This document shows, piece by piece, positions 9,156 through 17,708 of a stretch of DNA of 64,000 bases. The position numbers and the translations under genes were made by a program. The notes under the pieces were generated by a model. That model did not search any database and was not told the DNA's origin. It saw nothing but the letters and a program-made list of their open reading frames with translations. The stretch's first letter is position 1. Each line of letters starts with the position of its first letter. This stretch comes from Candidatus Zixiibacteriota bacterium (GTDB taxonomy: Bacteria > Zixibacteria > MSB-5A5 > GN15 > JACZUZ01), in assembly GCA_024280835.1 (NCBI GenBank), contig JAJRPJ010000012.1, forward strand, positions 337,842-401,841, given 5' to 3'.

Positions 9156-11021
9156 TCAGGAGGTTGCGAGGTTGGCCTTAATCTGCTCGGCCAACATAGT
9201 TGATACACCTGTTGTCTCAGCAAGTTCCAAAACACTCGCCTCACGAATTTTCTTAACCGAACCAAACTTCTTCAAGAGCGCCACCCGCTTGGCTGGCCCA
9301 ACCCCTGGCACCTTATCCAAATCAGATGTCAACGTTCGTTTCTTGCGAAGCTGACGATTATACGTCACCCCAAAACGATGTGACTCATCACGAACCTGTT
9401 TCAAAAGCGCCAAAGCAGGCGAACCCTTCGGTACTGTCATCGGCTCCGAATACCCAGGGAAGAACACTTCTTCCAAACGCTTAGCCAAACCAATAATCAC
9501 TTGGCCTTCAATCCCCAGCGCTTGCAATTCAGCGCAGGCCGCATTCAATTGTCCCTTACCACCATCAACCACCACCAAATCAGGAAACTCTTTCTTCTCG
9601 TCCTTCAAACGAAAGAAATAACGCCCAACAATTTCACGTATCATCGCCACATCATTTTGACCAGTGACACCTTTGATTTTGAACTTACGATATTCGCGCT
9701 TGAGCGGTTTGCCGTTCCGAAAATATGACATCGCCCCCACCGCTTCAGTCACCCCAGTATTAGAAATATCAAAACAACAAATTGTTTTCGGAGCCTCTTT
9801 CAAAGACAACTCCTTCTGCAAAGAAGCCACCATCGGCGCAATCTTCTCACGATACCCACGCTTCTGAACCAAAACCTCTCCAAGCAGCAAACGCGCATTA
9901 GATGCCGCCATCTCCACCACACGCAACTTCTCCCCTCTCTGGGGCCAAGTAACTCTAACTTTCTTTCCTCGGGCAGAACTAAGCCAATCAGCAATCAATG
10001 CCTCATCAGCCAAAGCAAATGGCAAGTAAACCTCAGACGGCAAATTCGGCTGATGATTATAATACTGACCAAGAAACTCACTCAAAACTTCTTCATTGGA
10101 AGCCAACTCACCAGGTTTAATCCGAATATCCTGACGACCAATCAAAGCTCCATCGCGAACCTGCAAAACCACAGCCACAGCCTCGCGCTCATTCTCATCA
10201 TGAGCAAAAGCAATTATATCCCGATCAACATTATCACCGCTGTCAACTTTCTGTCGCTCAGTAACTGACTTCAAACCAACAATCTGATCGCGAAGTGAAG
10301 CAGCCAACTCATACTCCGAACGCTCAGCAGCTTCGCTCATTTTGACTTCAAGATCACGCACCAAACTCTGACTCTTCCCCGCCAAAAACAACAACAACGA
10401 ATCCACCGACTCACGATAGTTCGCCTCAGATTGAAAATCCTCACAAGGTCCACCACAGCGACCAATCCGATAATCAAGACACACTTGATACGGCTTACCC
10501 TTTGGATGAGGAATCACAAGATCGCATGAACGTATCTTAAACAGGTTAGTAATAAACTTGATTGTCTTGCGCATTGAAGCCACCGAAGTGTAAGGCCCAA
10601 AATAACGCGCCTTATCGTTTTCAACTTTGCGCACAACCACAACTCGTGGAAACGCCTCTTGAACTGTCACCTTGATATACGGATAATGCTTATCATCCTT
10701 CAGTGCAATATTGTAACGCGGCTTATGTTCCTTGACCAAATTGGCCTCAAGAATCAAAGCCTCCATTTCTGAATCAGTGACAAACAATTCGAAATCATAA
10801 ATCAAAGACATCAAACGAGCAGTCTTAGCCTCACGACTACGCGTCTTCTGAAAATAAGTCCGCACACGATTCTTCAGTGACTTAGCTTTACCAATGTAAA
10901 TCACTTTGCCAAGCTTGTTCTTGAATAAATAAACACCAGGCCCCGAAGGCAGCGCTTTAAGTTTCTCGCGCAAATCCTCCTCGGCGGAATCGTGACTCTG
11001 ATTGATTTTCGTGGAATCCAT
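9156..11021 (-). CDS. uvrC: Excinuclease ABC subunit C
   Basis: UvrC makes both incisions flanking a bulky DNA lesion after UvrAB recognition. The 621-residue product has the GIY-YIG nuclease domain at the N-terminus (GVYLFKNKLGKVIYIGKAKS, residues ~28-47) and a cysteine cluster (CDLVIPHPKGKPYQVCLDY...CGGPC). A UVR motif follows near residue 205 (EYELAASLRDQI). The RNase H-like endonuclease domain (CCFDISNTG, VVVDGGKGQLNAA) and the C-terminal helix-hairpin-helix (LDKVPGVGPAKRVALLKKFG) complete it. All parts are present and the length is normal. It is the last gene of the minus-strand block and converges with the propeller gene on the plus strand; the 128-bp space between them holds no clear terminator. 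Confidence 0.97.
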   Translation of the reverse strand: MDSTKINQSHDSAEEDLREKLKALPSGPGVYLFKNKLGKVIYIGKAKSLKNRVRTYFQKTRSREAKTARLMSLIYDFELFVTDSEMEALILEANLVKEHKPRYNIALKDDKHYPYIKVTVQEAFPRVVVVRKVENDKARYFGPYTSVASMRKTIKFITNLFKIRSCDLVIPHPKGKPYQVCLDYRIGRCGGPCEDFQSEANYRESVDSLLLFLAGKSQSLVRDLEVKMSEAAERSEYELAASLRDQIVGLKSVTERQKVDSGDNVDRDIIAFAHDENEREAVAVVLQVRDGALIGRQDIRIKPGELASNEEVLSEFLGQYYNHQPNLPSEVYLPFALADEALIADWLSSARGKKVRVTWPQRGEKLRVVEMAASNARLLLGEVLVQKRGYREKIAPMVASLQKELSLKEAPKTICCFDISNTGVTEAVGAMSYFRNGKPLKREYRKFKIKGVTGQNDVAMIREIVGRYFFRLKDEKKEFPDLVVVDGGKGQLNAACAELQALGIEGQVIIGLAKRLEEVFFPGYSEPMTVPKGSPALALLKQVRDESHRFGVTYNRQLRKKRTLTSDLDKVPGVGPAKRVALLKKFGSVKKIREASVLELAETTGVSTMLAEQIKANLATS

Positions 11022-11050
11022 CGTGGTTGTGCGGCAGTGTTAGTAGGAAA

Positions 11051-11671
11051 TTACTTCTTGGATTTAGATTTTGATCTAGGCAAATCTGCGTGAACAACCC
11101 GCCTAGCGCTATGATAATACTTGCGCCAATATGAGCTGTCGAGCTTGTCAATCACCACACCCCGACTAGAGGAAGCATGGATAAAACTATTGTCACCCAC
11201 ATATATCCCAACATGCGAAACCGTTTTGCCGCCAATTGCAAAAAACACCAAATCGCCATATTGAATATGACTACGACTAACCGCTAATCCAGACCTCGCC
11301 TGATCACGAGCCACTCGCGGCAATCGCAAACCCTCATGACGACGGAACACTTCAGACGTAAACCGACTACAATCAATTCCAACTTGGTATTTTGAAGTCC
11401 CCTGATAAGGAGTGCCAATATACTCCTGCAAAATCCGCCCAAACTTCTCAAGCTCAACTGTACTCCAATTCGACACCGCAAACGGCCCCGCCAATTTACC
11501 TGAGGTATTGCTTCCTGAGGTTTTCTTTCCCGAGGTCTTGTTCCGCTGCGTACGTCTCGGCTCTTGTGGACGACTCTCTTCTGGATAACTCTTCGCCACC
11601 CGCCTGCACGAAACAGAACCACCAAGAACAAACGCCAAAACTACAAACAATGTGATTCGTATTCTCATCAT
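11051..11671 (-). CDS. NlpC/P60-family (C40) cell-wall peptidase, lipoprotein
   Basis: 206 residues with a lipoprotein signal ending in the lipobox GSVSC, then a Lys/Ser/Thr-rich linker and an NlpC/P60 domain. The catalytic triad can be read: Cys in VGIDCSRFTSEVF, His in VSHVGIYVGDN, and a second His in SFIHASSSRGV. Such enzymes cleave the gamma-D-Glu to diaminopimelate bond of peptide stems. As a lipoprotein it would work at the outer or inner membrane surface in the periplasm. Two adjacent ATGs (11671 and 11668) can serve as start. It lies 29 bp upstream of uvrC and 61 bp downstream of the UbiA-type gene on the same strand. Confidence 0.9.
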   Translation of the reverse strand: MMRIRITLFVVLAFVLGGSVSCRRVAKSYPEESRPQEPRRTQRNKTSGKKTSGSNTSGKLAGPFAVSNWSTVELEKFGRILQEYIGTPYQGTSKYQVGIDCSRFTSEVFRRHEGLRLPRVARDQARSGLAVSRSHIQYGDLVFFAIGGKTVSHVGIYVGDNSFIHASSSRGVVIDKLDSSYWRKYYHSARRVVHADLPRSKSKSKK

Positions 11672-11732
11672 ATTTTTCTACATACTTCTCTTACAGTAAA
11701 CTCTTCTTACCACAAATACTTTTCTCTTCTTC

Positions 11733-12728
11733 TCAGGCCAACTGTGGGTAAACAATTCCAAAGCGCCTCTTGTAATAAACACGAGTTAGTACCAACAGAG
11801 CAAGTAGAAAAACCCCATACATAGGATGCGCATAGCATTCAAACCCACTCAATACCAATATCGGCGCTTTCGCCGCCAACAGCACATGGGAGCTATCTCC
11901 AGAACGTAAAGCAAAAATGACTAAAACAACCGCCAACAGAGCAGTCAAATACAAAGCTGGAGATTCAGCCAAAGCCCCAAAGACTCCAGCGCCAACCAAT
12001 GCTCCAAGCGCTCCTCTCAGAGCCGCTTTCCCTCCATAACTCACAGCCACAGTCCGCTTACCAGACTCTTTATCTCCCAGATGATCTGGCACAGTCGTAA
12101 TCAAATAAATCCCCGCAAAAGCCAGAGCAAGAGAAATCAAGACAAACATCTCCTCAGCGCCCACATCCTTGAACACCTCAAGAGCGCCTCTATCCTCAGC
12201 AACCACCGCCCACCAAACAATGACACTATACGGAACAGCATTCAAAAGCAGACCAGCCCAAGGCCGATCTTTACCACGCACAAATGGTGCAGAATAGAGA
12301 ACACCCGCCAACAAGGCCGCTCCATATGGCGCAAGCAAAGAGACATGACTTGAGGCAAAAGACAAGGCCCCTACAGCCAAAACGACATACAACACCCAAG
12401 CGCCAGTGACACTCAAAGAAACAGGCGGCTCAAGAAATCCGAGCTTACCATTAATCTTATCACCATCTCGATCATATATCTGATTGATAATATAACCGGC
12501 GGCAACCAACCCGCTCAGAAAAACCAAATTGACCAATTGGAAAGTTGAGAGTTCCCCACCAACAAAGTGGACACCCAATAGACTTATTTCAGGGAAGCTA
12601 ATATCGTAGAGGAAAAGAAAAACCGTCCAAACAGGAATCAAAAGTAATGGCCGGCAAAAAAACAGAAAATCAAGCGCTCGTATAAGACGCATAAGAAACT
12701 TCTTTCTGACGCTTTGTTCTAAAAACAT
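11733..12728 (-). CDS. UbiA-family prenyltransferase (integral membrane)
   Basis: 331-residue polytopic membrane protein. The first aspartate motif NQIYDRDGD lies at residues 82-90 and the second, VPDHLGDKESGKR, near residue 215. These bind the Mg-diphosphate of a prenyl donor and define the UbiA superfamily (4-hydroxybenzoate, menaquinone, haem O, chlorophyll and archaeal-type lipid prenyltransferases). Roughly eight or nine hydrophobic segments surround them. The acceptor cannot be told from sequence alone. The neighbours uppS and cdsA make prenyl and lipid precursors, which suggests quinone or lipid biosynthesis by context only. It starts at ATG 12728. Confidence 0.88.
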   Translation of the reverse strand: MFLEQSVRKKFLMRLIRALDFLFFCRPLLLIPVWTVFLFLYDISFPEISLLGVHFVGGELSTFQLVNLVFLSGLVAAGYIINQIYDRDGDKINGKLGFLEPPVSLSVTGAWVLYVVLAVGALSFASSHVSLLAPYGAALLAGVLYSAPFVRGKDRPWAGLLLNAVPYSVIVWWAVVAEDRGALEVFKDVGAEEMFVLISLALAFAGIYLITTVPDHLGDKESGKRTVAVSYGGKAALRGALGALVGAGVFGALAESPALYLTALLAVVLVIFALRSGDSSHVLLAAKAPILVLSGFECYAHPMYGVFLLALLVLTRVYYKRRFGIVYPQLA

Positions 12729-12755
12729 TTTTTTCGAAAGTTAAACTCAACAATC

Positions 12756-13607
12756 CTACCATCTGGAGACAAGTATCAAATATCCATAGAGCGCTGGCGC
12801 CGCAAAAGCCAAGGAATCGAATCTATCAAGTATCCCACCATGCCCTGGAATAATCGCCGAAGAATCTTTTACTCCCACCGAACGTTTCCAAAGCGACTCG
12901 ACCAAATCACCAAGTTGCCCAACCAGAGAAATCATCAGCGCAGCGCCAATCACTACCAATGCCGACTCGCCAGATAACGCAAAACGCCACAAAAGCCAGC
13001 CAGCCAAAATCGCAAATAGCAAACCGCCCGTGAATCCCTCAACAGTTTTATTCGGCGAAACAGTCGGAGCCAATTTTGTCTTACCAAAAGCCTGCCCAAC
13101 CCACATCGCCGCAGTATCACAACTCCAAATCACCGCCAACAACGCCACAATCCAATAAAAACCATCGCCTGCTGAAACACCAGATGAGAACTCACGCACA
13201 TGATACATAAACGGATACAACATCGAGACGTAGAACACCCCCCAACCCAATTCGGTCAACTCACGAAAAAGAATTTGCGGAGATTCTTTGCCAAGCGCCT
13301 GTATCATTCCAATCAATAACAAAGAGGCGCCTAGCGACAAAAATGCTTCAAATATCCCAACGTACAAATGCACCGCCGCCACAGTCACACTCAAGACCCA
13401 AACCAATACTCCCATCGGATTGCGCAAGCCCTGACGAGCGCCTTCCCCACGCCCACGAAACACCACACTAATATATTCATAAGAGCCAAGCGCCGTCACT
13501 AACAGCAGAAACCCTTTAAGCCATGAACCACTTTGATAGCAAATCCAAACAATAATAGGAATCCCTATCAAAGCGACAGTAATACGTTGTATGAGATTCT
13601 TATTCAT
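12756..13607 (-). CDS. cdsA: Phosphatidate cytidylyltransferase (CDP-diglyceride synthase)
   Basis: Makes CDP-diacylglycerol from phosphatidate and CTP in the inner membrane, the branch point for phospholipids. The C-terminal signature is clear: LAPTVSPNKTVEGFTGGLL, then GQLGDLVESLWKR, KDSSAIIPGHGGILDRFDS. Multiple hydrophobic helices precede it. A GTG at 13616 could add three residues; I chose the ATG at 13607. The gene follows uppS with a 35-bp gap, the usual uppS-cdsA order seen after frr in many bacteria. Confidence 0.95.
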   Translation of the reverse strand: MNKNLIQRITVALIGIPIIVWICYQSGSWLKGFLLLVTALGSYEYISVVFRGRGEGARQGLRNPMGVLVWVLSVTVAAVHLYVGIFEAFLSLGASLLLIGMIQALGKESPQILFRELTELGWGVFYVSMLYPFMYHVREFSSGVSAGDGFYWIVALLAVIWSCDTAAMWVGQAFGKTKLAPTVSPNKTVEGFTGGLLFAILAGWLLWRFALSGESALVVIGAALMISLVGQLGDLVESLWKRSVGVKDSSAIIPGHGGILDRFDSLAFAAPALYGYLILVSRW

Positions 13608-13642
13608 AGATATCACAGGTAGCGCTAGCGCCCTCTAAAACT

Positions 13643-14428
13643 TTACGATCGAATTTTGCCAAAGCGACGTTCTCTTCCCAAATAATCTTCAACACCATCC
13701 AGAAACTCATCCTCACCAAAATCGGGCCAGAGAATATCAGTCATATATAATTCTGTATAACTTGTTTGCCACAGCAGAAAATTAGAAAGCCGCAACTCAC
13801 CAGAAGTGCGAATTAACAAATCAGGATCAGGCATCCCAGCGGTATAAAGATAACCCGCAAACTGTTCTTCATCTAGAGCATCAGCCTCGACCTTACCACT
13901 GACTACATCCCTGCAAAACGCCTTAACTGCATCGAGAATTTCAACTCGACCGCCATAACTCAAAGCCAAATTCAGCGTCAAACCATCGTTGCCCGATGTC
14001 CGTCGAATTGCCTCTTGCAAAACCTTACGCCGAATAAATGGAATATCCTCAAAACGTCCAGTCACCACCAAACGCACATTGTTGCGAACAAGCTCGTCAG
14101 TCTCTTGCAAAGTCGAACGAGACAATAGTGACATCAAAGCCTCAACCTCTGCTTTAGGGCGATTCCAATTCTCTCGCGAAAAAGTATACAGCGTCAAATA
14201 TTTGACACCCAACTCCGATGCCACACGCACCACACGTTTAACCGCCTCAACTCCCGCCTCATGACCATCTCTGCGTTCCAACCCACGCGCATGAGCCCAA
14301 CGACCATTACCATCCATAATAATCGCCACATGTTCAGGAATCCGATCACCACCGACTCCCGATTTGATCTGAGCGATTCTCTCAATATGTTTTGTCTCAA
14401 CTTCAAACATCTCTAATGACTTCCACAC
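13643..14428 (-). CDS. uppS: Isoprenyl transferase (undecaprenyl diphosphate synthase)
   Basis: Extends farnesyl diphosphate with cis-isoprene units to undecaprenyl diphosphate, the lipid carrier for cell-wall synthesis. The catalytic aspartate lies in HVAIIMDGNGRWA (residues ~33-45), followed by RRDGHEAGVEAVKRVV, LTLYTFSRENWNRP and LNLALSYGGR. DLLIRTSGELRLSNFLLWQ and YTELYMTDILWPDF complete the signature. The longest frame begins with GTG at 14428, overlapping the upstream TAG by one base. An ATG at 14410 with GGAAG nine bases before it is an equally likely start, giving 255 residues. Substrate would come from ispA at 3351. Confidence 0.96.
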   Translation of the reverse strand: MWKSLEMFEVETKHIERIAQIKSGVGGDRIPEHVAIIMDGNGRWAHARGLERRDGHEAGVEAVKRVVRVASELGVKYLTLYTFSRENWNRPKAEVEALMSLLSRSTLQETDELVRNNVRLVVTGRFEDIPFIRRKVLQEAIRRTSGNDGLTLNLALSYGGRVEILDAVKAFCRDVVSGKVEADALDEEQFAGYLYTAGMPDPDLLIRTSGELRLSNFLLWQTSYTELYMTDILWPDFGEDEFLDGVEDYLGRERRFGKIRS

Positions 14429-15192
14429 TACTGACTGGCAGCTACTGCCAGTCTCAGCTTGAGTAATACCGTTTCTCGAATTTCATACTGATTACCCCAA
14501 ACCCCAATTACACTTATATGCTCAATAATTTTCTCAGGCAACAAATATCCATCGACGGTTGTATAAAACGTCTCACGAGAATAACGCGTAGCATTATCAT
14601 CATCCCGTACCACCAACGCCTCATAACTCAAAACACCACTAGCTCTGTCCAAAGTAATAACCCCACTAGCGCCAAATCGACTCAACCCACCATCGGAACT
14701 TTGAGAGTCATACGAAATTGCAATATCACCTTTCCCAGGGTCATTCGGAAACAAAGAATACTTGAAATCCCCATCCCATGTCGACTTAGCAACCAAAGCT
14801 GGTAAGCTCGGCTTATCTTCAAGAAACGAACTACGTAATATCTTCACCGAATCATGCGCTAATGTGTCTGCAAGAACCTCCGCATCTGGAGTAAAATAAG
14901 CTCGTACAATCGCGGTATCGATCTGCAATGTATCACCATCCGACTCCAAAGAAAATCTTCTCACTAGAACTGTAATTGTAAACGGATTCTCCTCGCTCCG
15001 AATATCACTCTTGTGAAACGCTTCACGAGCAGTGTCAATATAGTAGCGAACAAGCGCATCGGTGTGACTCTCTTGTGCGAAAACAGTAGAAACGCTCAGA
15101 GACATTCCCAGAACAAACAGACCTACACACATTTTCCATATAACAGTGCGCATTCTCAAAAAATCGGTATTTTCAATTTGACTCTTATTCAT
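14428..15192 (-). CDS. Exported protein of unknown function
   Basis: 254 residues with a cleavable signal peptide ending near STVFAQES. The mature region is predicted beta-rich, with alternating strands such as FTITVLVRRFSLESDGDTLQ and LSYEALVVRDDDNATR. I recognise no family. The sequence has some look of outer-membrane lipoprotein-sorting (LolA-like) folds, but no diagnostic motif, so this is speculation. The first ATG is at 15192. A second ATG at 15153 would give a shorter, more ordinary signal peptide. A TATAAT box (15200-15205) would start RNA almost at the first ATG, which favours either a leaderless message or the inner start. Its stop overlaps the uppS GTG, so it is probably co-transcribed with uppS. 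Confidence 0.7.
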   Translation of the reverse strand: MNKSQIENTDFLRMRTVIWKMCVGLFVLGMSLSVSTVFAQESHTDALVRYYIDTAREAFHKSDIRSEENPFTITVLVRRFSLESDGDTLQIDTAIVRAYFTPDAEVLADTLAHDSVKILRSSFLEDKPSLPALVAKSTWDGDFKYSLFPNDPGKGDIAISYDSQSSDGGLSRFGASGVITLDRASGVLSYEALVVRDDDNATRYSRETFYTTVDGYLLPEKIIEHISVIGVWGNQYEIRETVLLKLRLAVAASQ

Positions 15193-15199
15193 AATCTCA

Positions 15200-15205
15200 A
15201 TTATA
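15200..15205 (-). promoter_or_regulatory. Possible -10 box (TATAAT) for the exported-protein gene
   Basis: Read on the minus strand the sequence is an exact TATAAT. No matching -35 hexamer lies 16-18 bases upstream. The box ends eight bases before the first ATG of the gene at 14428-15192, so a transcript from it would have essentially no leader. Confidence 0.35.
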
Positions 15206-15603
15206 ACACAACAAAATCACTTATTGTTTTTGGTGCAAACAACCACTATCAATAATACCTCTATCATCACCCACAACAAGAGCGTCCGGCAAAGCCTTGC
15301 ACTGCAACCTCTTATACCATCCAAGAACTTCTAAGTTTGAACAAAGTCTTTCAGCCCCGCGCAATATCAACTCCAGAACAACAAAGCTTTTATGAAGAAA
15401 TTTTTATCTTGCGCGTCGCAATCTCGAATTATTAGTTATATTAACATAATAGCGGAGGTCTATTCTCTCCCACTACCAATTCTTAACACCTCATCTTGCC
15501 TTACTCCGAGATAGTCACCTAGAAAGTGGTCGAGCTTTAGCGACTCTCTTAACACCGTACAATTATCAAGCGCCTGATAGCGCAGAAATACGTCGGGGGA
15601 ATT
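15206..15603. other. Divergent intergenic region upstream of the CBS-domain gene
   Basis: About 400 bp between two divergent genes. I see AT-rich sequence with TATATT at 15437-15442, but no -35 box at good spacing. There is also a possible untranslated leader of about 150 bases ending in GGGGGA before the CBS start. No repeat family seen elsewhere in the window occurs here. Confidence 0.4.
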
Positions 15604-16053
15604 ATGAAAGTCAAAGATGTTTTGAGCGGCAAAAGCCAAGTGTCTGTCACCATTCATCCTGAGAAATCTCTCAGGGCGGCCATGGGCCTGATGATCGACA
15701 ATCAAATCGGAGCGCTGCCCGTCTTGTGCGACGATGGTGGACTTGTCGGCATTATCACTGAGCGAGATTTGTTTCGCTATTGTTACCATAACAAAGGCCT
15801 AGATTCGGCGGCGGTCGTCGCAGACACAATGACACAAGAGTTAATCGTCGGCGTCCCTGATGATGACATTGACTACATCGCTAGGATTATCACCAAGAAC
15901 AGAATTCGCCACATTCCGATTGTCAAAGACGAACAGCTTGTCGGAATCATCTCAATCGGCGATGTTATCAAAGCGCGTCTCGAAGATGTCTCGGTTACTA
16001 ACCGTTACTTGATGGAATACATCAACGGTGGGCCAGCTCTAGGACTATTCTAG
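15604..16053 (+). CDS. Tandem CBS-domain protein
   Basis: 149 residues forming two CBS motifs and nothing else. Motif 1 is MKVKDVLSG...LRAAMGLMIDNQIGALPVL...GLVGIITERDL. Motif 2 is VADTMTQELIVGVPDDDID...RIRHIPIVKDEQLVGIISIGD. A CBS pair binds adenosine nucleotides or SAM and usually regulates a partner protein; the partner is unknown here. A GGGGGA ribosome site precedes the ATG. It is the only plus-strand gene inside the minus-strand block from rplM to uvrC, placed between frr and the exported protein. A short C-terminal tail, NRYLMEYINGGPALGLF, follows the domains. Confidence 0.9.
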   Translation: MKVKDVLSGKSQVSVTIHPEKSLRAAMGLMIDNQIGALPVLCDDGGLVGIITERDLFRYCYHNKGLDSAAVVADTMTQELIVGVPDDDIDYIARIITKNRIRHIPIVKDEQLVGIISIGDVIKARLEDVSVTNRYLMEYINGGPALGLF

Positions 16054-16122
16054 TTCTTCACTTGGATCGGCTACAAGCCAAACAAATCTCAACTGCTTCA
16101 CCTTAACAACTACGGGTCGTCG

Positions 16123-16680
16123 CTAGACTGCCATGACCTCTTTTTCTTTGGAAGCAACCAAAGAATCCAAAGTAGTTGAGTGACGATCAGTTATATCTTG
16201 AATCTCATTCATCCCGTCATGCATCTGATCGCTAGTAATATCTTTGCTTTTTTCCTGCTTCTTCAAAACGTCATTGGCGTCACGGCGTATATTACGCAAT
16301 GAAATCTTGCCATCCTCGGCAACCTTCTTGGCAAGCTTCACCAAATCGCGACGACGCTCCTCGTTGAGCGGCGGAACTGGCACACGAACTATATCACCCT
16401 CAACCTGTGGGTTAAGTCCCAACTCTTGTTTCTGAATAGCCTTGACGATTTCACCGACAAGTGACTTGTCCCATGGCTGCACAACCAAAGAGTGCGCATC
16501 AGGAACAGCAATCGACGCCACCTGACTCAACGGACTCATAGTCCCATACGAATCAACCTTCACAGTGTCCAACAAACTAGCTGTGGCCTTACCTGTGCGA
16601 ATCGCCGATAATTCATGCTTGACAGATTCAACTGTCTTGTCCATGCGCAACTTACTTTCGGCTAAGATTTCGTTTTCCAT
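16123..16680 (-). CDS. frr: Ribosome recycling factor
   Basis: Splits post-termination ribosomes together with EF-G. The 185-residue product has the standard RRF blocks: ELSAIRTGKATASLLDTVKV, PLSQVASIAVPDAHSLVVQP, then VRVPVPPLNEERRRDLVKLA and SLRNIRRDANDVLKK. The frame could begin at a TTG (16692), but that codon is part of the TTGGAGGGTTCG ribosome site. The ATG at 16680 is therefore chosen, which also gives the canonical family length. It follows pyrH on the same strand; the 109-bp gap between them is filled by tandem ~15-nt repeats. Confidence 0.97.
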   Translation of the reverse strand: MENEILAESKLRMDKTVESVKHELSAIRTGKATASLLDTVKVDSYGTMSPLSQVASIAVPDAHSLVVQPWDKSLVGEIVKAIQKQELGLNPQVEGDIVRVPVPPLNEERRRDLVKLAKKVAEDGKISLRNIRRDANDVLKKQEKSKDITSDQMHDGMNEIQDITDRHSTTLDSLVASKEKEVMAV

Positions 16681-16714
16681 CGAACCCTCCAATATATGCC
16701 AATAGTTATCCTAA

Positions 16715-16787
16715 GTATCTTCTAAAAAAAGATCTTCTCAACAAACATCTTCCAAAGAAATGTCTTCGGAGTAAATATCTCTACTAG
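16715..16787. repeat. Tandem ~15-nt TTC/GAA-type repeat, locus 1
   Basis: Four full units and a partial fifth with period 15-16: units start at 16715, 16731, 16746, 16761 and 16776. Each carries ATCTTC or GTCTTC near its start and ends in AAA (for example GATCTTCTCAACAAA and CATCTTCCAAAGAAA). The array sits between the pyrH stop and the frr ribosome site, so it would be in the pyrH-frr message. Related arrays lie at 24925, 54177 and, less clearly, 34556 and 50406. Confidence 0.6.
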
Positions 16788-16789
16788 TT

Positions 16790-17512
16790 CTACTTTTCAC
16801 TCGTCACAAGCGTGCCGAGTTTCTCACCCTGAATCAAGCGTTTCAAATTCCCAACTTTCAAAATATTGAACACAAGAATCGGTGTCTCATTCTCTCGGGC
16901 AAGTGAAATAGCAGTAGCGTCCATAACCCGTAAATCATTCTTGAGAACGTCCATAAACGTCAGCGTCTCATACAAAACCGCATCATCATTCTTCTCAGGA
17001 TCACTCGAATAAATGCCCTCAACCCGAGTGCCCTTGATTAGAACATCAGCTTCAATCTCAGCGGCGCGCAAAGAGGCCGCCGTATCTGTAGTAAAGAACG
17101 GATTACCCGTCCCTGCCACAAAAATCACCATCCGACCCTTTTCAAGATGTCGCACTGCGCGGCGCTTAATATAGCCCTCCGCCAATTCTTCCATCCCAAG
17201 CGCCGACATAACTCGCGTCGGAACATCCATTCCCTTAAATGCCGCCTGCAATGCCAGCCCGTTCATCACCGTCGCTAACATTCCCATCTGGTCGGCCGTA
17301 ACTCTATCAATCCCATTCTTGGTCGCCGCCAACCCACGGAAAATATTACCGCCACCGATAACAATAGCGACTTCCACACCTAAGTCACGAACTTCCTTAA
17401 CCTGCTCGCAAATAGACTGAACAGTTAGTGGGTCAATATTGACACCGCGCTCACCAAGCAACGCCTCGCCTGATAACTTGAGCAAAACTCTCTTAAACTT
17501 GATTTTAGACAT
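16790..17512 (-). CDS. pyrH: Uridylate kinase (UMP kinase)
   Basis: Phosphorylates UMP to UDP with ATP; a hexameric bacterial amino-acid-kinase-fold enzyme. The 240-residue product begins MSKIKFKRVLLKLSGEALLG. It shows the fold's glycine motif VAIVIGGGNIFRG, DQMGMLATVMNGLAL, GTGNPFFTTDTAASLRA, the Asp/Lys region ADVLIKGTRVEGIYSSDPEK, and MDATAISLARE near the end. Length and order are standard. It lies between tsf and frr as in most bacteria. Confidence 0.97.
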   Translation of the reverse strand: MSKIKFKRVLLKLSGEALLGERGVNIDPLTVQSICEQVKEVRDLGVEVAIVIGGGNIFRGLAATKNGIDRVTADQMGMLATVMNGLALQAAFKGMDVPTRVMSALGMEELAEGYIKRRAVRHLEKGRMVIFVAGTGNPFFTTDTAASLRAAEIEADVLIKGTRVEGIYSSDPEKNDDAVLYETLTFMDVLKNDLRVMDATAISLARENETPILVFNILKVGNLKRLIQGEKLGTLVTSEK

Positions 17513-17604
17513 GGGCTCCGTCTGCAGTATGCGCTTCCCGAGAAGACTCTATGGGTTGACTTGAGCGCCGCTACGGGACGCATGATTCGTAAGTATATAT
17601 AGCA

Positions 17605-17632
17605 AGACCGGCTTGATATTTCAAGCCGGTCT
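17605..17632 (-). terminator. Perfect 12-bp hairpin between tsf and pyrH
   Basis: AGACCGGCTTGA (17605-17616) and TCAAGCCGGTCT (17621-17632) form a perfect 12-bp stem with a four-base loop. Read on the minus strand it lies after tsf and before pyrH. No run of U follows, so it may act as an RNA-processing or partial-attenuation hairpin rather than a strong intrinsic terminator. Confidence 0.5.
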
Positions 17633-17708
17633 CGATGCTATTCACTAATAGCTTTTCGACCATTCGCAAGAACCGCAAAGAGTCGAACTATTGTCTTCTC
17701 AGCAAGAA

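Noticed and set aside
15437..15442. TATATT as the -10 box of the CBS-domain gene
   Set aside because: The nearest TTG-type -35 is 22 bases away, too far for a normal promoter.
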